The notes under the pieces are model-generated. The model was not told the origin of the DNA. It saw only the letters and a list, made by a program, of their open reading frames with translations, and did not search any database. Shown here in pieces: positions 9,701 to 16,706 of a DNA stretch of 47,112 nucleotides. Source of the stretch: an uncultured Oscillospiraceae bacterium (GTDB lineage: Bacteria; Bacillota; Clostridia; Oscillospirales; Oscillospiraceae); contig CAJULM010000019.1 in assembly GCA_910587285.1 (NCBI GenBank), positions 1-47,112 of the forward strand, read 5' to 3'. Each line of letters starts with the position of its first letter. Position 1 is the first letter of the stretch. The position numbers were made by a program, and so were the translations under genes.

Positions 9701-9756
9701 CGGACCTTCGATTTGGGATCGAAATAGGACAGCTCAATCAATCTGCTTTCTGACAT
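6712..9756 (-). CDS. SNF2/DEAD-like DNA helicase with zinc insertion
   Basis: A 1014-residue superfamily 2 helicase. After about 260 N-terminal residues of unknown role come Walker A (AECGSGKT, about 300-307), a Cys pair insertion (CPDC 410-413, CKSC 447-450), the DExH box (DELH 535-538) and GMTAT. The C-terminal RecA lobe has LITNPKCVETGLDLNDF and an Arg-finger region (RQASRRSWRINQ). It ends in a Lys-rich linker and QFTLDGFAA, which resembles a clamp-binding peptide. It is the first structural gene of the operon, behind the leader at 9784-9958. The ATG at 9756 follows AAAGGAAG at a longish spacing. Confidence 0.85.
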   Translation of the reverse strand: MSESRLIELSYFDPKSKVRLTAYADTIMVDRDNSTITAIRFGGYPEMVRAMSDAIYGGGTIEAVQNETKRDLKSAPKGYRRQLTHDGVYASATLMANDDALTAQIQGNEEDEAEAGVQQELQPRRCYIFCPAGDRDRLFEEVDRKTAAPMIPAFRDYVLDELTARGDLRQLEVFSLREKLDAFVLSLKPEDANVVEILEAGLKSGAITIPGAVPGQPDGFGDVKSVVGYLNAFGPTVAQRIRSQFQPLFDPAAEPLSEEVLAVNDTIMAKAGYSLYDAQLAVAEATKRQLDRKKVALIVAECGSGKTKIGSTAIGALQGMHAAAGKRGKTFNLIMAPSHVTGKWVREIGETLPNTFAMVVKSITDLDRLYAAYQAGDKSVYAVFSKEKARDGYMRYPAVTYDHRAKGFRCPDCGKLVQMTISGDGTKYEVNADQLYFIREHRGNHACKSCGTSLWSAINPGRNIPWAKISDYGWVYRPQAAMHRKRTKNERVLARLDDIEANLDGYEPVRGACRRFPLSTYIKKKYRGRIDGLLCDELHEYNNASGQGDAMGELFGVSRLFVGMTATLINGYSSGLFHLLYRLVPGLMGRDGKPYRKPAWFDDEYGVTENVYELSEPDYNSNRRTVKRRVRSRQLPGVSPLVYSRFLLEYTSFLSLSDMGKDLPDYEEIPVPLDMPESVENGYKQAEHILQKVLKTDRKAANKLLSAYLNLLTVYPDQPYDQPEIVDPINGSVIVKPANAACFDDILPKEEKVLEIVRAKAAAGERVLIYTSWTRTDSQQKLLKLLTGEGYRTEILPPTVSPGKREAWVEKRVRSGLQVLITNPKCVETGLDLNDFTTLIFYSMGYNLFTLRQASRRSWRINQTAPRVEVYLLYYKDTMQAKAMKLMASKLAVAGIIEGGFSEEGLAAMSDVRDLTSQMAKELALGIKDNVEDIAAAFKKMAVINPERRARAAAPPAPELPTPKAAAIQDTSARTRRKEFDGLLERTLEEQKKKKKPKKSVVDENQFTLDGFAA

Positions 9757-9783
9757 TCATCCGTGTACTTCCTTTCTGGACGC

Positions 9784-9825
9784 AAAAAAAGACCGTGACC
9801 GCCCCCATGGGCAATTCACAGTCTT
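9784..9825 (-). terminator. Attenuator-like hairpin ahead of the helicase operon
   Basis: On the minus strand, a 10-bp stem (AAGACTGTGA with TCACGGTCTT, one G-T pair) encloses a 17-nt loop and runs straight into seven T residues. This is an intrinsic terminator placed between the promoter and the helicase start codon, 28 bp before it, so it should act as an attenuator, not an end-of-gene terminator. Confidence 0.75.
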
Positions 9826-9856
9826 CATGGTCCGTATTTTGTTCTTCCAGGCCGTG

Positions 9857-9892
9857 TTAGTCCGGCGGAGGACATAGTACGCCCCCTTTCAT
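9857..9892 (-). CDS. Predicted 11-residue leader peptide MKGGVLCPPPD
   Basis: A tiny open frame with a strong ribosome site (GGGAGGA, six bases before ATG) that ends in three Pro codons, Asp and TAA. Proline runs are known to stall ribosomes. The frame lies between the promoter and the terminator hairpin, as regulatory leader peptides do. The codons for Pro-Pro-Pro contain CTCCGCC, which can pair with the GGCGGAG of two upstream repeats, and TCCTCC, which can pair with the peptide's own ribosome site. That it is translated is inference. Confidence 0.5.
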   Translation of the reverse strand: MKGGVLCPPPD

Positions 9893-9908
9893 CGCCGTTC
9901 CTCCCTCG

Positions 9909-9936
9909 CTTACTCCGCCCTAACTTACTCCGCCCT
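9909..9936. repeat. Two direct repeats in the leader
   Basis: CTTACTCCGCCCT occurs at 9909-9921 and again at 9924-9936, a 15-bp period. On the transcribed strand each copy reads AGGGCGGAGTAAG, so the leader RNA carries two copies of GGCGGAG, complementary to the CTCCGCC inside the leader peptide codons. Confidence 0.7.
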
Positions 9937-9949
9937 GAAATACAGGTTC

Positions 9950-9958
9950 ATTGTACCA
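9950..9958 (-). promoter_or_regulatory. Extended -10 promoter of the helicase operon
   Basis: On the minus strand TGGTACAAT is an extended -10 element (TGn plus TACAAT). The hexamer 17 bp upstream is a poor -35, which extended -10 promoters tolerate. Transcription would begin near 9943 and pass through the repeats, leader peptide and attenuator. Confidence 0.5.
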
Positions 9959-10079
9959 TGCCAGAGTGTGGGTGGATAGGTGGAGGGGTTCCACCCGCCT
10001 GTTCAGCGGAATAAAAACATGGTTGCAAAAGCAGCGGCGCTGTACTATCATTTTAAGAAAAAGAGAGGGAGGGAACCTT

Positions 10080-10844
10080 ATGAAATCATCGCGGCTCTTG
10101 ACCGCCTATTTCAGTCCCACAGGAACTACCCAGAAAATCGCCCATACGGTGGCGGAGGGCATCGCTTATCCCAACCAGGACATTGACCTGTCGATCCCGC
10201 AAAAAATGGAGGAGATCAGCGAGGACACAGTATTGCTGGCCGTCGTCCCGGTATATGGGGGCCGTGTCCCCGCCGTGGCCCTGAAGCGAATGTCTCAAAT
10301 GCGCGGCAATGGACAAAATGCTGTGGCTGTGGCGGTCTATGGGAACCGGGAGTTTGAGGACGCCCTTTTGGAGCTGAAAAACACCATGGAGGATATTGGC
10401 TTCCGGGTGATTGCCGCCGCCGCTTTCATCGCGGAGCATTCCATTGTCCGCTCCATCGCCGCCGGCCGCCCCGATGAGGATGACCTGGGGACGGCGCGGG
10501 AGTTTGGAGCACAGGTGGCGGAAAAGCTGTCCAAGGATGACCGCCCATCCGCCGTCCAGGTTCCAGGCAATATGCCGTATCGGGAATTTGGCGGAATGCC
10601 CGCCCACCCCAAGGCGGGGAAAGCCTGTATCAAATGCGGCCTGTGCGCCAAGCGGTGTCCGATCGGCGCGATCCCCACAGAGCACCCGGACACAACAGAC
10701 CCGGAAAAGTGCATCACCTGTATGCGCTGCGTAGCGGTCTGTCCTAAAAAGGCGCGGTCGCTGCCCGCCCCCATGCTGCTGGCCTCGAAAACGATGCTGA
10801 GTGTGAAAGCGGCAGGACACAAAAAACCTCAAACCTTCCTTTGA
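10080..10844 (+). CDS. EFR1-type flavodoxin/ferredoxin fusion protein
   Basis: A 254-residue fusion. The N-terminal half is flavodoxin-like with the FMN phosphate loop near FSPTGTTQKIA and a second loop at VPVYGGRVP. The C-terminal part holds two [4Fe-4S] ferredoxin motifs, CIKCGLCAKRCP and CITCMRCVAVCP. This architecture (EFR1 family) is common in anaerobic Clostridia and should carry electrons in the cytoplasm; the partner enzyme is unknown. The ATG at 10080 follows AGGGAGGGAACC. It is a single plus-strand gene between two minus-strand operons and looks like cargo. Confidence 0.85.
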   Translation: MKSSRLLTAYFSPTGTTQKIAHTVAEGIAYPNQDIDLSIPQKMEEISEDTVLLAVVPVYGGRVPAVALKRMSQMRGNGQNAVAVAVYGNREFEDALLELKNTMEDIGFRVIAAAAFIAEHSIVRSIAAGRPDEDDLGTAREFGAQVAEKLSKDDRPSAVQVPGNMPYREFGGMPAHPKAGKACIKCGLCAKRCPIGAIPTEHPDTTDPEKCITCMRCVAVCPKKARSLPAPMLLASKTMLSVKAAGHKKPQTFL

Positions 10845-10863
10845 ACTGCCGCAGTAAAATGAG

Positions 10864-10902
10864 AAAGGCCCGTGCCGTCGAATTTGACGGCACGGGCCTT
10901 TT
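10864..10902. terminator. Bidirectional intrinsic terminator
   Basis: A perfect 16-bp stem (AAAGGCCCGTGCCGTC and its complement) around the loop GAATTT, with T runs on the plus strand and A-rich sequence on the other side. It lies between the convergent ferredoxin-fusion and S1-like genes and serves both. Confidence 0.9.
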
Positions 10903-10903
10903 G

Positions 10904-12235
10904 TCACCACTTGCTCAGAATTTTGCCATACATCTGCTGCTTCTCCCGCTCAAACCGCTGCACCACCAGCGTGACGTGATCCCCGGACTGGAACTCGGAG
11001 TCCTCGTGCTGATAGGAGTAGTTGCACATACAGACCGTGCCGTCCGGCAGGTTGCAGAACACTCCGCCGCCGTATTTCCCGGCGATCACCGCATACCGTC
11101 GGCTGCCCACGGGATGACGCTGCTCCGCGCCCTCGAAGGGGTTGGTCTCCGTCTCCTTCACCGAGATCAGCAGCTCCCGCCGGGCGGCGTCGTAGCCTTT
11201 CACAATGCAGTCCAGTTCATCGCCGGGGCGGTACTGCTCCCGCAGATCAGCGATGGCGGTGTAGCTCAGTTCCCGCTGGGTCAGGTCGATGTCATGGCCG
11301 TAGCACTCCGCCAGACAGCGCCGGGGCCCCACCGCCAGCAGGCGGCATTTCACCCTGGCCCCCTCGGCGCACAGATCGGGCCGGTGGGCGAAGAAATACC
11401 GCTGGGCGCGGGACGCCTGCCGCCGGGACGCGATGGCATAGCCTCCCTCCCGGTCCACCTTGGTGATGATGAAGTCGATGCTGGCGCCCATCATGTTCTG
11501 GAGCACGTAATCCGGGCGGGCCTCGCCCATCCACATCTCGGTGGCGGGGATGTAAACCGGCACCCGGTAGACCAACACCACCACGCAGTACATGGTGCGC
11601 CGTTCCACTTGGCCTGTCTCCTTATTGCGGACGTTCATGGAGTGGGGATCCGCGCCGATGACCGTGCCGGACAGGGCGCTGTGGCCGCGGAAGGAGGCGT
11701 AGATGGAGTTCCACGCCTGCCGCTCCTCCTGAGAAAGCCCCCGATCCAGCTCGTGGAAGTCCAGGGCGAAGAAGCTCTGGCGATCAGTGAGAGGCGGCGC
11801 AGGGGGAGCGTCCTCGTTCGGCAGGGATTCCGGAGGCAGGGCGTCTTCCATCATGGCGGGCGGCGCGTTACTGGCGGGCTGTCCGTCTTCCATAGACACG
11901 CCCTCGGTGGGGCCAGGTTCCTGCGCGCCCATAGGCGGAACGACCTCCGGCATAGGTTCGGGCGGTTTGCCTTCCGGGCCACCATCCGGCGGGAACCCGG
12001 ACACGTCCACCACCATCACCTCCTCGGCTTCCCCCTCACCGTCCCCCGGAAAGCCGGAGTCATCACCGGGCACCGCTTCACCCAGCTCCCCAACCTCCAG
12101 AGGCGGGCTGTCATTGGGCGCGCCCACGTCCTGGGGCGGCTCCCCCGGTGGGGCGGTGGCTTCCTCCCCAGCCTGCTCCATTAGTCCGGCGGTCTGCTCG
12201 GGTTCCTCTGCGGGGGTAATTTTCTTCTTAGGCAT
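10904..12235 (-). CDS. S1-like RNA-binding protein with acidic Pro-rich N-terminus
   Basis: A 443-residue protein. About the first 145 residues are Pro/Glu/Gly-rich and probably disordered. The rest contains S1-type OB-fold repeats: GHSALSGTVIGADP with FIITKVDREGGYAIASRRQA, then GARVKCRLLAVGPRRCLAEC with GDELDCIVKGYDAARRELLI, then a third repeat near the C-terminus. S1 repeats bind RNA; the role on the element is unknown. The ATG at 12235 follows a full AAGGAGG. It is the last gene of the RepA/DUF5697 group. Confidence 0.75.
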   Translation of the reverse strand: MPKKKITPAEEPEQTAGLMEQAGEEATAPPGEPPQDVGAPNDSPPLEVGELGEAVPGDDSGFPGDGEGEAEEVMVVDVSGFPPDGGPEGKPPEPMPEVVPPMGAQEPGPTEGVSMEDGQPASNAPPAMMEDALPPESLPNEDAPPAPPLTDRQSFFALDFHELDRGLSQEERQAWNSIYASFRGHSALSGTVIGADPHSMNVRNKETGQVERRTMYCVVVLVYRVPVYIPATEMWMGEARPDYVLQNMMGASIDFIITKVDREGGYAIASRRQASRAQRYFFAHRPDLCAEGARVKCRLLAVGPRRCLAECYGHDIDLTQRELSYTAIADLREQYRPGDELDCIVKGYDAARRELLISVKETETNPFEGAEQRHPVGSRRYAVIAGKYGGGVFCNLPDGTVCMCNYSYQHEDSEFQSGDHVTLVVQRFEREKQQMYGKILSKW

Positions 12236-12266
12236 AATCAGATCCTCCTTGTGGTGTGATATATCT

Positions 12267-12794
12267 TCATGGCCCGTTGGAGCCATAGAAGCGGTGGGAG
12301 CTGTCCTGCTGGCGGGCGGCAAAGAAGTGCTTGGGCGGCAGCGTCAGCCCTTTGGGAGGTTCGCCGCTGTCCGCGATCCAGATGATGCGTTCCGCCCTGC
12401 CCCGCTCCAGCAGCCCGGCGGGTGCGGCGTCCAGGGAGGCTACGGTGAACGGGCGCAGATCGTCCCCGTAGGCAAAGCGCAGCAGCCGGGGCGGTTCCCG
12501 GCTGGCGTTGAATTCCTGGGGCTTTCCCCCGGTGAGTTCCAACATCACGTCGATGGCCTCCAGACGGCGGGCGTCCGGCTGGGCGGTGGACAGCCAGACC
12601 AATTCCCCGTCCATCCGCACATCGGCGGTACCCGCACGCAGCTGACGCAGCATGGCGTCCATGCGGGCCTGGGTGATTTCAAAGCCGTCCTGCTGAAATC
12701 TGCCTCGCACCAGGGTATGGAGCTGCCGCCGGCGGACGCAGTTCAGCTTTTTCAGCGTGTCCAGGATAAATTTCTGCTGTATGGACAAAAACAT
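12267..12794 (-). CDS. DUF5697-type protein
   Basis: A 175-residue protein whose start (MFLSIQQKFILDTLKKLNCV followed by RRRQLHTLV) resembles DUF5697 proteins that accompany replication genes of Clostridial conjugative elements; it looks like a winged helix. A GTG three codons upstream is possible, but the ATG at 12794 has GGGAGGTG at a normal distance. It overlaps nothing and lies 5 bp from the RepA stop. The family call is from memory of the pattern. Confidence 0.65.
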   Translation of the reverse strand: MFLSIQQKFILDTLKKLNCVRRRQLHTLVRGRFQQDGFEITQARMDAMLRQLRAGTADVRMDGELVWLSTAQPDARRLEAIDVMLELTGGKPQEFNASREPPRLLRFAYGDDLRPFTVASLDAAPAGLLERGRAERIIWIADSGEPPKGLTLPPKHFFAARQQDSSHRFYGSNGP

Positions 12795-12799
12795 GCCCG

Positions 12800-13915
12800 T
12801 CACCTCCCGTCTTCTGGGGCCCCCATGCGAACCCAGCGAAGCGGTTCACATGGGGAGAGGAGGAGCGGCGAAGTGAGTGAGCCTTCGGCGTCAGCCGGAG
12901 GTGAGGGATATGGAGCCTGCGACGACGAGCGCAGCCCATTCAGATACGGGTCTACCATCAGGTCGCTCTCGCTCTCCGCAATGCAGTTGAAAATGGTGGC
13001 CATGGTGTAGGCGGTGGAGTTCTTCACCGGCTTGTCCAAGTTCGCGTGGAGCTTGGCCTCGGCGGTCTGCAAAATCGTGTAGTCCAGCAGCTTCAGCCTG
13101 GCCCGCACCCGGCTTTGAGGCAGAGTGGCATTGCCCACCCGGAAGCTGTCCGCGTAAAAAAGCCGCTCAATGGCGTTCTCAAACACCCGGGCGGTTTCGC
13201 TGGGGAAACACTGGAGCTCACAGGCATCCAAAATGCCCATGAGCTCCGCTTCCCCGTCCGCCCGTCCGTCCGCGCGCGTGCGAGGTACAGACGGACTGAC
13301 ATCAGTGTGACTGGGGTAAGTATGACTAAGATCTTTATAACTTGGCCGCCGTTTCCGCGGTTCTGGAACCTCCGATTCTGCGGTTTTAGAAGCGCAGTCT
13401 TTGCGGTTCTTGGCACCCTGATCCTGCGGTTCTTGGGAGGGCGTGGGAAAATCCGAACCGTCAAGAACCTCGGAATCGGCGTTTCTGGAGGCACCGTCAT
13501 CCGGGTCTACAAAGGGGGCGCTGGTGTAGTCCGGGTCGTCCTGGGGCACCACGGTAGCCAGGTAAATTTGGTTGGCGTCGCCCCGGCCGCACCGCTTCTC
13601 CCAGATCAGGTTCAGCTCCTTCAGTGTGCGGAAAGCCGCCGTCACCCGCTGCTCGCAGATCCGCAGCTCCCGTGCCAGCTCTTTCCGGGGGAAGATGACG
13701 AATACCTCCCCGAAGTCGTTCACCCAGCCGTTCCTGCGGGAGAGCTGAAAGCGGTTGAGCAAAAAGGTATAGGCCACCTTGGCGTCCAGGCTCATACCGG
13801 CGTACCGGGGATCAGAAAACAGCCAGCGGGGCATCTGCATATGGTAAATACTCTGCACGTCCGTCTGCCGCATGAGCGGAAAGGACGGGCGCTCTTTCAT
13901 GGTCGCGGCCCTCAT
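12800..13915 (-). CDS. repA: RepA_N-type replication initiator
   Basis: A 371-residue replication initiator A. The N-terminal winged-helix domain has the family pattern: YHMQMPRWLFSDPRYAGMSL, then AKVAYTFLLNRFQLSRRNGW, then the DFGEVFVIFPRKELARELRI strand-helix. A variable linker follows, then a C-terminal helical domain (ELMGILDACELQCFPSETAR). Such proteins initiate theta replication of Firmicute plasmids and ICEs. The start at 13915 follows GAGGAGGTG. It is transcribed away from the toxin-antitoxin pair, and its promoter region overlaps that pair's operator. Confidence 0.85.
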   Translation of the reverse strand: MRAATMKERPSFPLMRQTDVQSIYHMQMPRWLFSDPRYAGMSLDAKVAYTFLLNRFQLSRRNGWVNDFGEVFVIFPRKELARELRICEQRVTAAFRTLKELNLIWEKRCGRGDANQIYLATVVPQDDPDYTSAPFVDPDDGASRNADSEVLDGSDFPTPSQEPQDQGAKNRKDCASKTAESEVPEPRKRRPSYKDLSHTYPSHTDVSPSVPRTRADGRADGEAELMGILDACELQCFPSETARVFENAIERLFYADSFRVGNATLPQSRVRARLKLLDYTILQTAEAKLHANLDKPVKNSTAYTMATIFNCIAESESDLMVDPYLNGLRSSSQAPYPSPPADAEGSLTSPLLLSPCEPLRWVRMGAPEDGR

Positions 13916-13957
13916 TGGGGCACCTCCTCATTAGTTTCTTGTTTAAAAAGCGCCGCC

Positions 13958-13995
13958 TTGACTTTGTAAAGAAATCTTGATATAATTTCTTTACA
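13958..13995 (+). promoter_or_regulatory. Toxin-antitoxin promoter with palindromic operator
   Basis: TTGACT (13958-13963), 17 bp, then TATAAT (13981-13986): a near-consensus sigma-A promoter. A perfect 11-bp inverted repeat, TGTAAAGAAAT (13965-13975) and ATTTCTTTACA (13985-13995), overlaps the -10 and is the expected site for antitoxin autoregulation. On the other strand TTTACA, 17 bp and TTTAAA could be the repA promoter, so the operator may control both. Confidence 0.85.
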
Positions 13996-14012
13996 GAAAG
14001 GAGGCGGCTGTC

Positions 14013-14276
14013 ATGCCGAGCATTCGCTCCAGTGCGGATTTGAGAAATCAGTACAATGAAATATCTACCTTTTGCCATGAATACGATGAGCCTGTGTTCA
14101 TCACAAAAAACGGTAAGGGCGACCTGGCTGTGATGAGCATCGAGGCATATGAGAAACTGATGGGCCGTTTTGAACTTTACGGTTTGCTCCAGGAGGGCTT
14201 GGACGATGTGGCCGAAGGCCGAACTCGGCCGCTTTCCGAGGCCATTGGCCAGCTCAGGAGGCGTCGGAACGGATGA
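14013..14276 (+). CDS. Phd/YefM-type antitoxin
   Basis: An 87-residue type II antitoxin. The N-terminal fold IRSSADLRNQYNEISTFCHE, then PVFITKNGKGDLAVMSIEAY is the Phd/YefM DNA-binding domain; the Arg-rich C-terminal tail would wrap the toxin. AAAGGAGG lies 10 bp upstream of ATG. It overlaps the toxin gene by 4 bp. Confidence 0.9.
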   Translation: MPSIRSSADLRNQYNEISTFCHEYDEPVFITKNGKGDLAVMSIEAYEKLMGRFELYGLLQEGLDDVAEGRTRPLSEAIGQLRRRRNG

Positions 14277-14608
14277 CCACCTATCAGGTTCACATCACCC
14301 GTAGGGCGGAACGGGACTTAGCCCGTGCACAGGACTATATCGAGTTTTCCCTTAAAAATCCCCAGGCTGCAGATGACCTGCTGGATGAAGCGGAGCGCGA
14401 GCTTTCCAGCCTAAAACAAATGCCGGAGCGTTTTGCCATTGTGGATGATAATCTTTTGGCCTCTTGGGGGATCCGCTTTGTCCAAATCAAAAAATATCTG
14501 GCTTTCTATGTCATAGCTGAAGAAACCTGGACGGTTCACATTGTCCGCTTCCTTTATGGGAAAAGCGATTGGCGATCCATTTTGCGTCAGGGACTTTCAG
14601 CGGAATAA
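14273..14608 (+). CDS. RelE/ParE-type toxin
   Basis: A 111-residue toxin of the RelE/ParE superfamily: YQVHITRRAERDLARAQDYI at the N-terminus, AERELSSLKQMPERFAIV in the middle, and the ending FYVIAEETWTVHIVRFLYGK DW typical of the group. The frame begins at an ATGA overlap with the antitoxin stop. Whether it cuts mRNA or poisons gyrase cannot be told from the sequence. Together with RepA and ParA/ParB it should help keep the element in the cell. Confidence 0.9.
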   Translation: MTTYQVHITRRAERDLARAQDYIEFSLKNPQAADDLLDEAERELSSLKQMPERFAIVDDNLLASWGIRFVQIKKYLAFYVIAEETWTVHIVRFLYGKSDWRSILRQGLSAE

Positions 14609-14617
14609 AAGCGGTTC

Positions 14618-14649
14618 ACTCCCGCCGGGATCACCTTCCCGGCGGGAGT
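14618..14649. terminator. Bidirectional terminator
   Basis: A perfect 12-bp stem, ACTCCCGCCGGG with its complement, around an 8-base loop. It separates the toxin gene from virD4; its right arm overlaps the last codons of virD4. Confidence 0.8.
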
Positions 14650-16706
14650 TCTTCATCCTCATCCGCACAGCCCACCACGCCGTCAGGCCCCAGCTCCACC
14701 ATGCCCAGGCCCTGGCCGGTGAGCTGGTATTCCAGGCCCTGAGCCGGGTTTGGCTCATCGTCAGAATCCGGCTGCTTTGGCGGCGCAGGCGGTTCCTGCT
14801 CGGGTACATCCGGCGGGGCCACTTTTTTTGCCGCCTGCGCCTTTTTCCGCTCCTCCTTCAGCCTCCATTCCGGCGTGTAGTCCGCCACCCGGCAGGACTT
14901 TAGCGCGTCATACCCCGGCAGCTCCTCCGGCGTCAGTTTGTAGAGCAGCGCCGGCTTCCTACCCTGAAACAGTGCGATGCACTGGCAGCGGTCCAGGCGC
15001 AGGATCTCATCCGGCTGCATCAGCTCCCGTTGGCTGCTGCTGCGGGTTTGGGAGTAGGGCCGTGTGTTGCCGTAGACGAAGCCATAGAGCGGCGGCTGGG
15101 GCTTGGACTGGCTGGTGAGGGAAATGGTCACCTTGCCGCACTTCTTGGAGATGTAGTCCGCTGAGGTCCAGTCGTTGCAGCCCATGTAGAGCGTCTGATC
15201 GAAGGTGGCCAGCTGGTTCTCCCACTCCTTGCCGGGGTACTTTTCCTGCCACTGGGACAGGCTCTGCACCACCACCTGGCAGCTCATGTTGAAGCCCCGG
15301 ATGCTGTTGAGGGCATCGGCGATGCCGTCCATGTAGCCGATGTTGCAGTATTCGTCCAAACAGAAGTTCACCAGCACCGGCAGGCGGCCACCCTTCCCCT
15401 CCAGCCGGGCGTAGTCGGACAGCCGGGGCAGGGCCAGGGAGAAGAACAGCGAGCTGAGGAAGCGGTAGGCGCTGTCCTGGGCGGAGATGATGACGAAGTA
15501 GGCGCAGGGCTTCTGCCCCGGCAGCAGCAGGTCTACGTCGTGGTTGCGGGTGATGGCGTCCACCAGCTTGTTCTGGAAGATGGCCAGCCGGTTGCCCAGA
15601 CCGATGGCAATGCTGCCCCACAGGTTTTCCTTGGCCTTCAAAAACAGACCGTGGTGGCCTTTGGCCGGGTGGTCCGGGGGGAGCTGGGCCAGGGTGCGGT
15701 TGATGTCCTGGATGCTCTGATGGGCCAGCAGCTGGTACACGTCCCCCAGACCACGCTTTTCGATGGGGAGCAGCTTGCCGCTGCCGTCCTTCAGGTTCAC
15801 CACGTAGTGGATCAGCGCCATGAGCAGATTCAGCTCCGCGCGGCTCCAGAAGTCATCCGCCTCGTGGGCCCCGGAGGTGTTCTGGATGATGGTGTTGGCC
15901 ACGGTCTGGGCCAGCTGAGGCTCCTTGTCCAGCCCATACAGGCAGTTCCAGCCGTCCGAGTGGGCCATGTCCAGGAAATTCACCGCCTTGACATAGTGGC
16001 CGTGTTCTTTGAAATAGGGGGACAGCTTTTCAAAGAGCTCCCCCTTTGGATCTGTTATGTAAACTGATTCCCCCCGCTGGGCACATCCCATCAAAAACGG
16101 GATGATGAAGCCCCGGGATTTGCCGCTGCCGGGAGCGCCGATGCACAGCAGATTATTGTTGTCCCCGGGCACCATGCGGTGGGCGGCGTACAGGGCGTAC
16201 TTGTCCGAGTCTTTCTCCTGCCGTTTGTACTTGCCCAGCATCATGCCCTTCACCTCGGACACGCTGCCCACCTCCAGAAACTCCCCCATCTCCTTCCGGG
16301 TGAGGAACCCGGAGGAGCCGTGGGTGCCGTCGGGCAGGATGTCGAAGCCCCGGCTGTCCCGGGTGGCCTTGCAGCCGGAGAACCATTTGTAACCCGTCCC
16401 GGTGAACAGGCACACCAGCAGAGCAATCACCGCCGTAGTCCCCAGGCCGAAAGGGGTAAACAGCACAAACCAGTTGCGGAAAGGGTTGAACACCCAGATG
16501 CTCTCCACCACCTCCTCGCCGGCCTTGTGGAAGGTGGCGGCAGTGCCCAACCGGATGGAGTTGAGCACCATCCCATAGAGATACCAGCCCGCCAGCACCA
16601 GGGCAGCGTAGAGAGGCAGCCTCTTTTTGTGCCGCTCGTACCAGGGGCCAATTATGGGTTCAAGGCGATCTTCCAGCTTTTCGATGAGCTTGGATAAGCG
16701 GGGCAT
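14631..16706 (-). CDS. VirD4/TraG-type coupling protein
   Basis: A 691-residue type IV coupling protein that would bring DNA to the transfer channel. Two membrane helices lie at about 31-50 and 78-103. Walker A (GAPGSGKS) is near 190-197 and Walker B is in VNFCLDEYCNIG. VVVQSLSQWQEKYPGKEW is the conserved motif after it. A Pro/Glu-rich tail closes the protein. The ATG at 16706 follows AAAGGAG; upstream open sequence is just the overlapping winged-helix gene in another frame. The start overlaps that gene by 47 bp. It is the last gene of the conjugation operon. Confidence 0.9.
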   Translation of the reverse strand: MPRLSKLIEKLEDRLEPIIGPWYERHKKRLPLYAALVLAGWYLYGMVLNSIRLGTAATFHKAGEEVVESIWVFNPFRNWFVLFTPFGLGTTAVIALLVCLFTGTGYKWFSGCKATRDSRGFDILPDGTHGSSGFLTRKEMGEFLEVGSVSEVKGMMLGKYKRQEKDSDKYALYAAHRMVPGDNNNLLCIGAPGSGKSRGFIIPFLMGCAQRGESVYITDPKGELFEKLSPYFKEHGHYVKAVNFLDMAHSDGWNCLYGLDKEPQLAQTVANTIIQNTSGAHEADDFWSRAELNLLMALIHYVVNLKDGSGKLLPIEKRGLGDVYQLLAHQSIQDINRTLAQLPPDHPAKGHHGLFLKAKENLWGSIAIGLGNRLAIFQNKLVDAITRNHDVDLLLPGQKPCAYFVIISAQDSAYRFLSSLFFSLALPRLSDYARLEGKGGRLPVLVNFCLDEYCNIGYMDGIADALNSIRGFNMSCQVVVQSLSQWQEKYPGKEWENQLATFDQTLYMGCNDWTSADYISKKCGKVTISLTSQSKPQPPLYGFVYGNTRPYSQTRSSSQRELMQPDEILRLDRCQCIALFQGRKPALLYKLTPEELPGYDALKSCRVADYTPEWRLKEERKKAQAAKKVAPPDVPEQEPPAPPKQPDSDDEPNPAQGLEYQLTGQGLGMVELGPDGVVGCADEDEELPPGR

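Noticed and set aside
9927..9953. A second tiny frame MNLYFRAE upstream of the leader peptide
   Set aside because: Its ATG overlaps the -10 element, so it would not be in the transcript, and it has no ribosome site.
10841..12184. A 447-codon plus-strand open frame
   Set aside because: Antisense of the S1-like gene and starts inside the terminator region.
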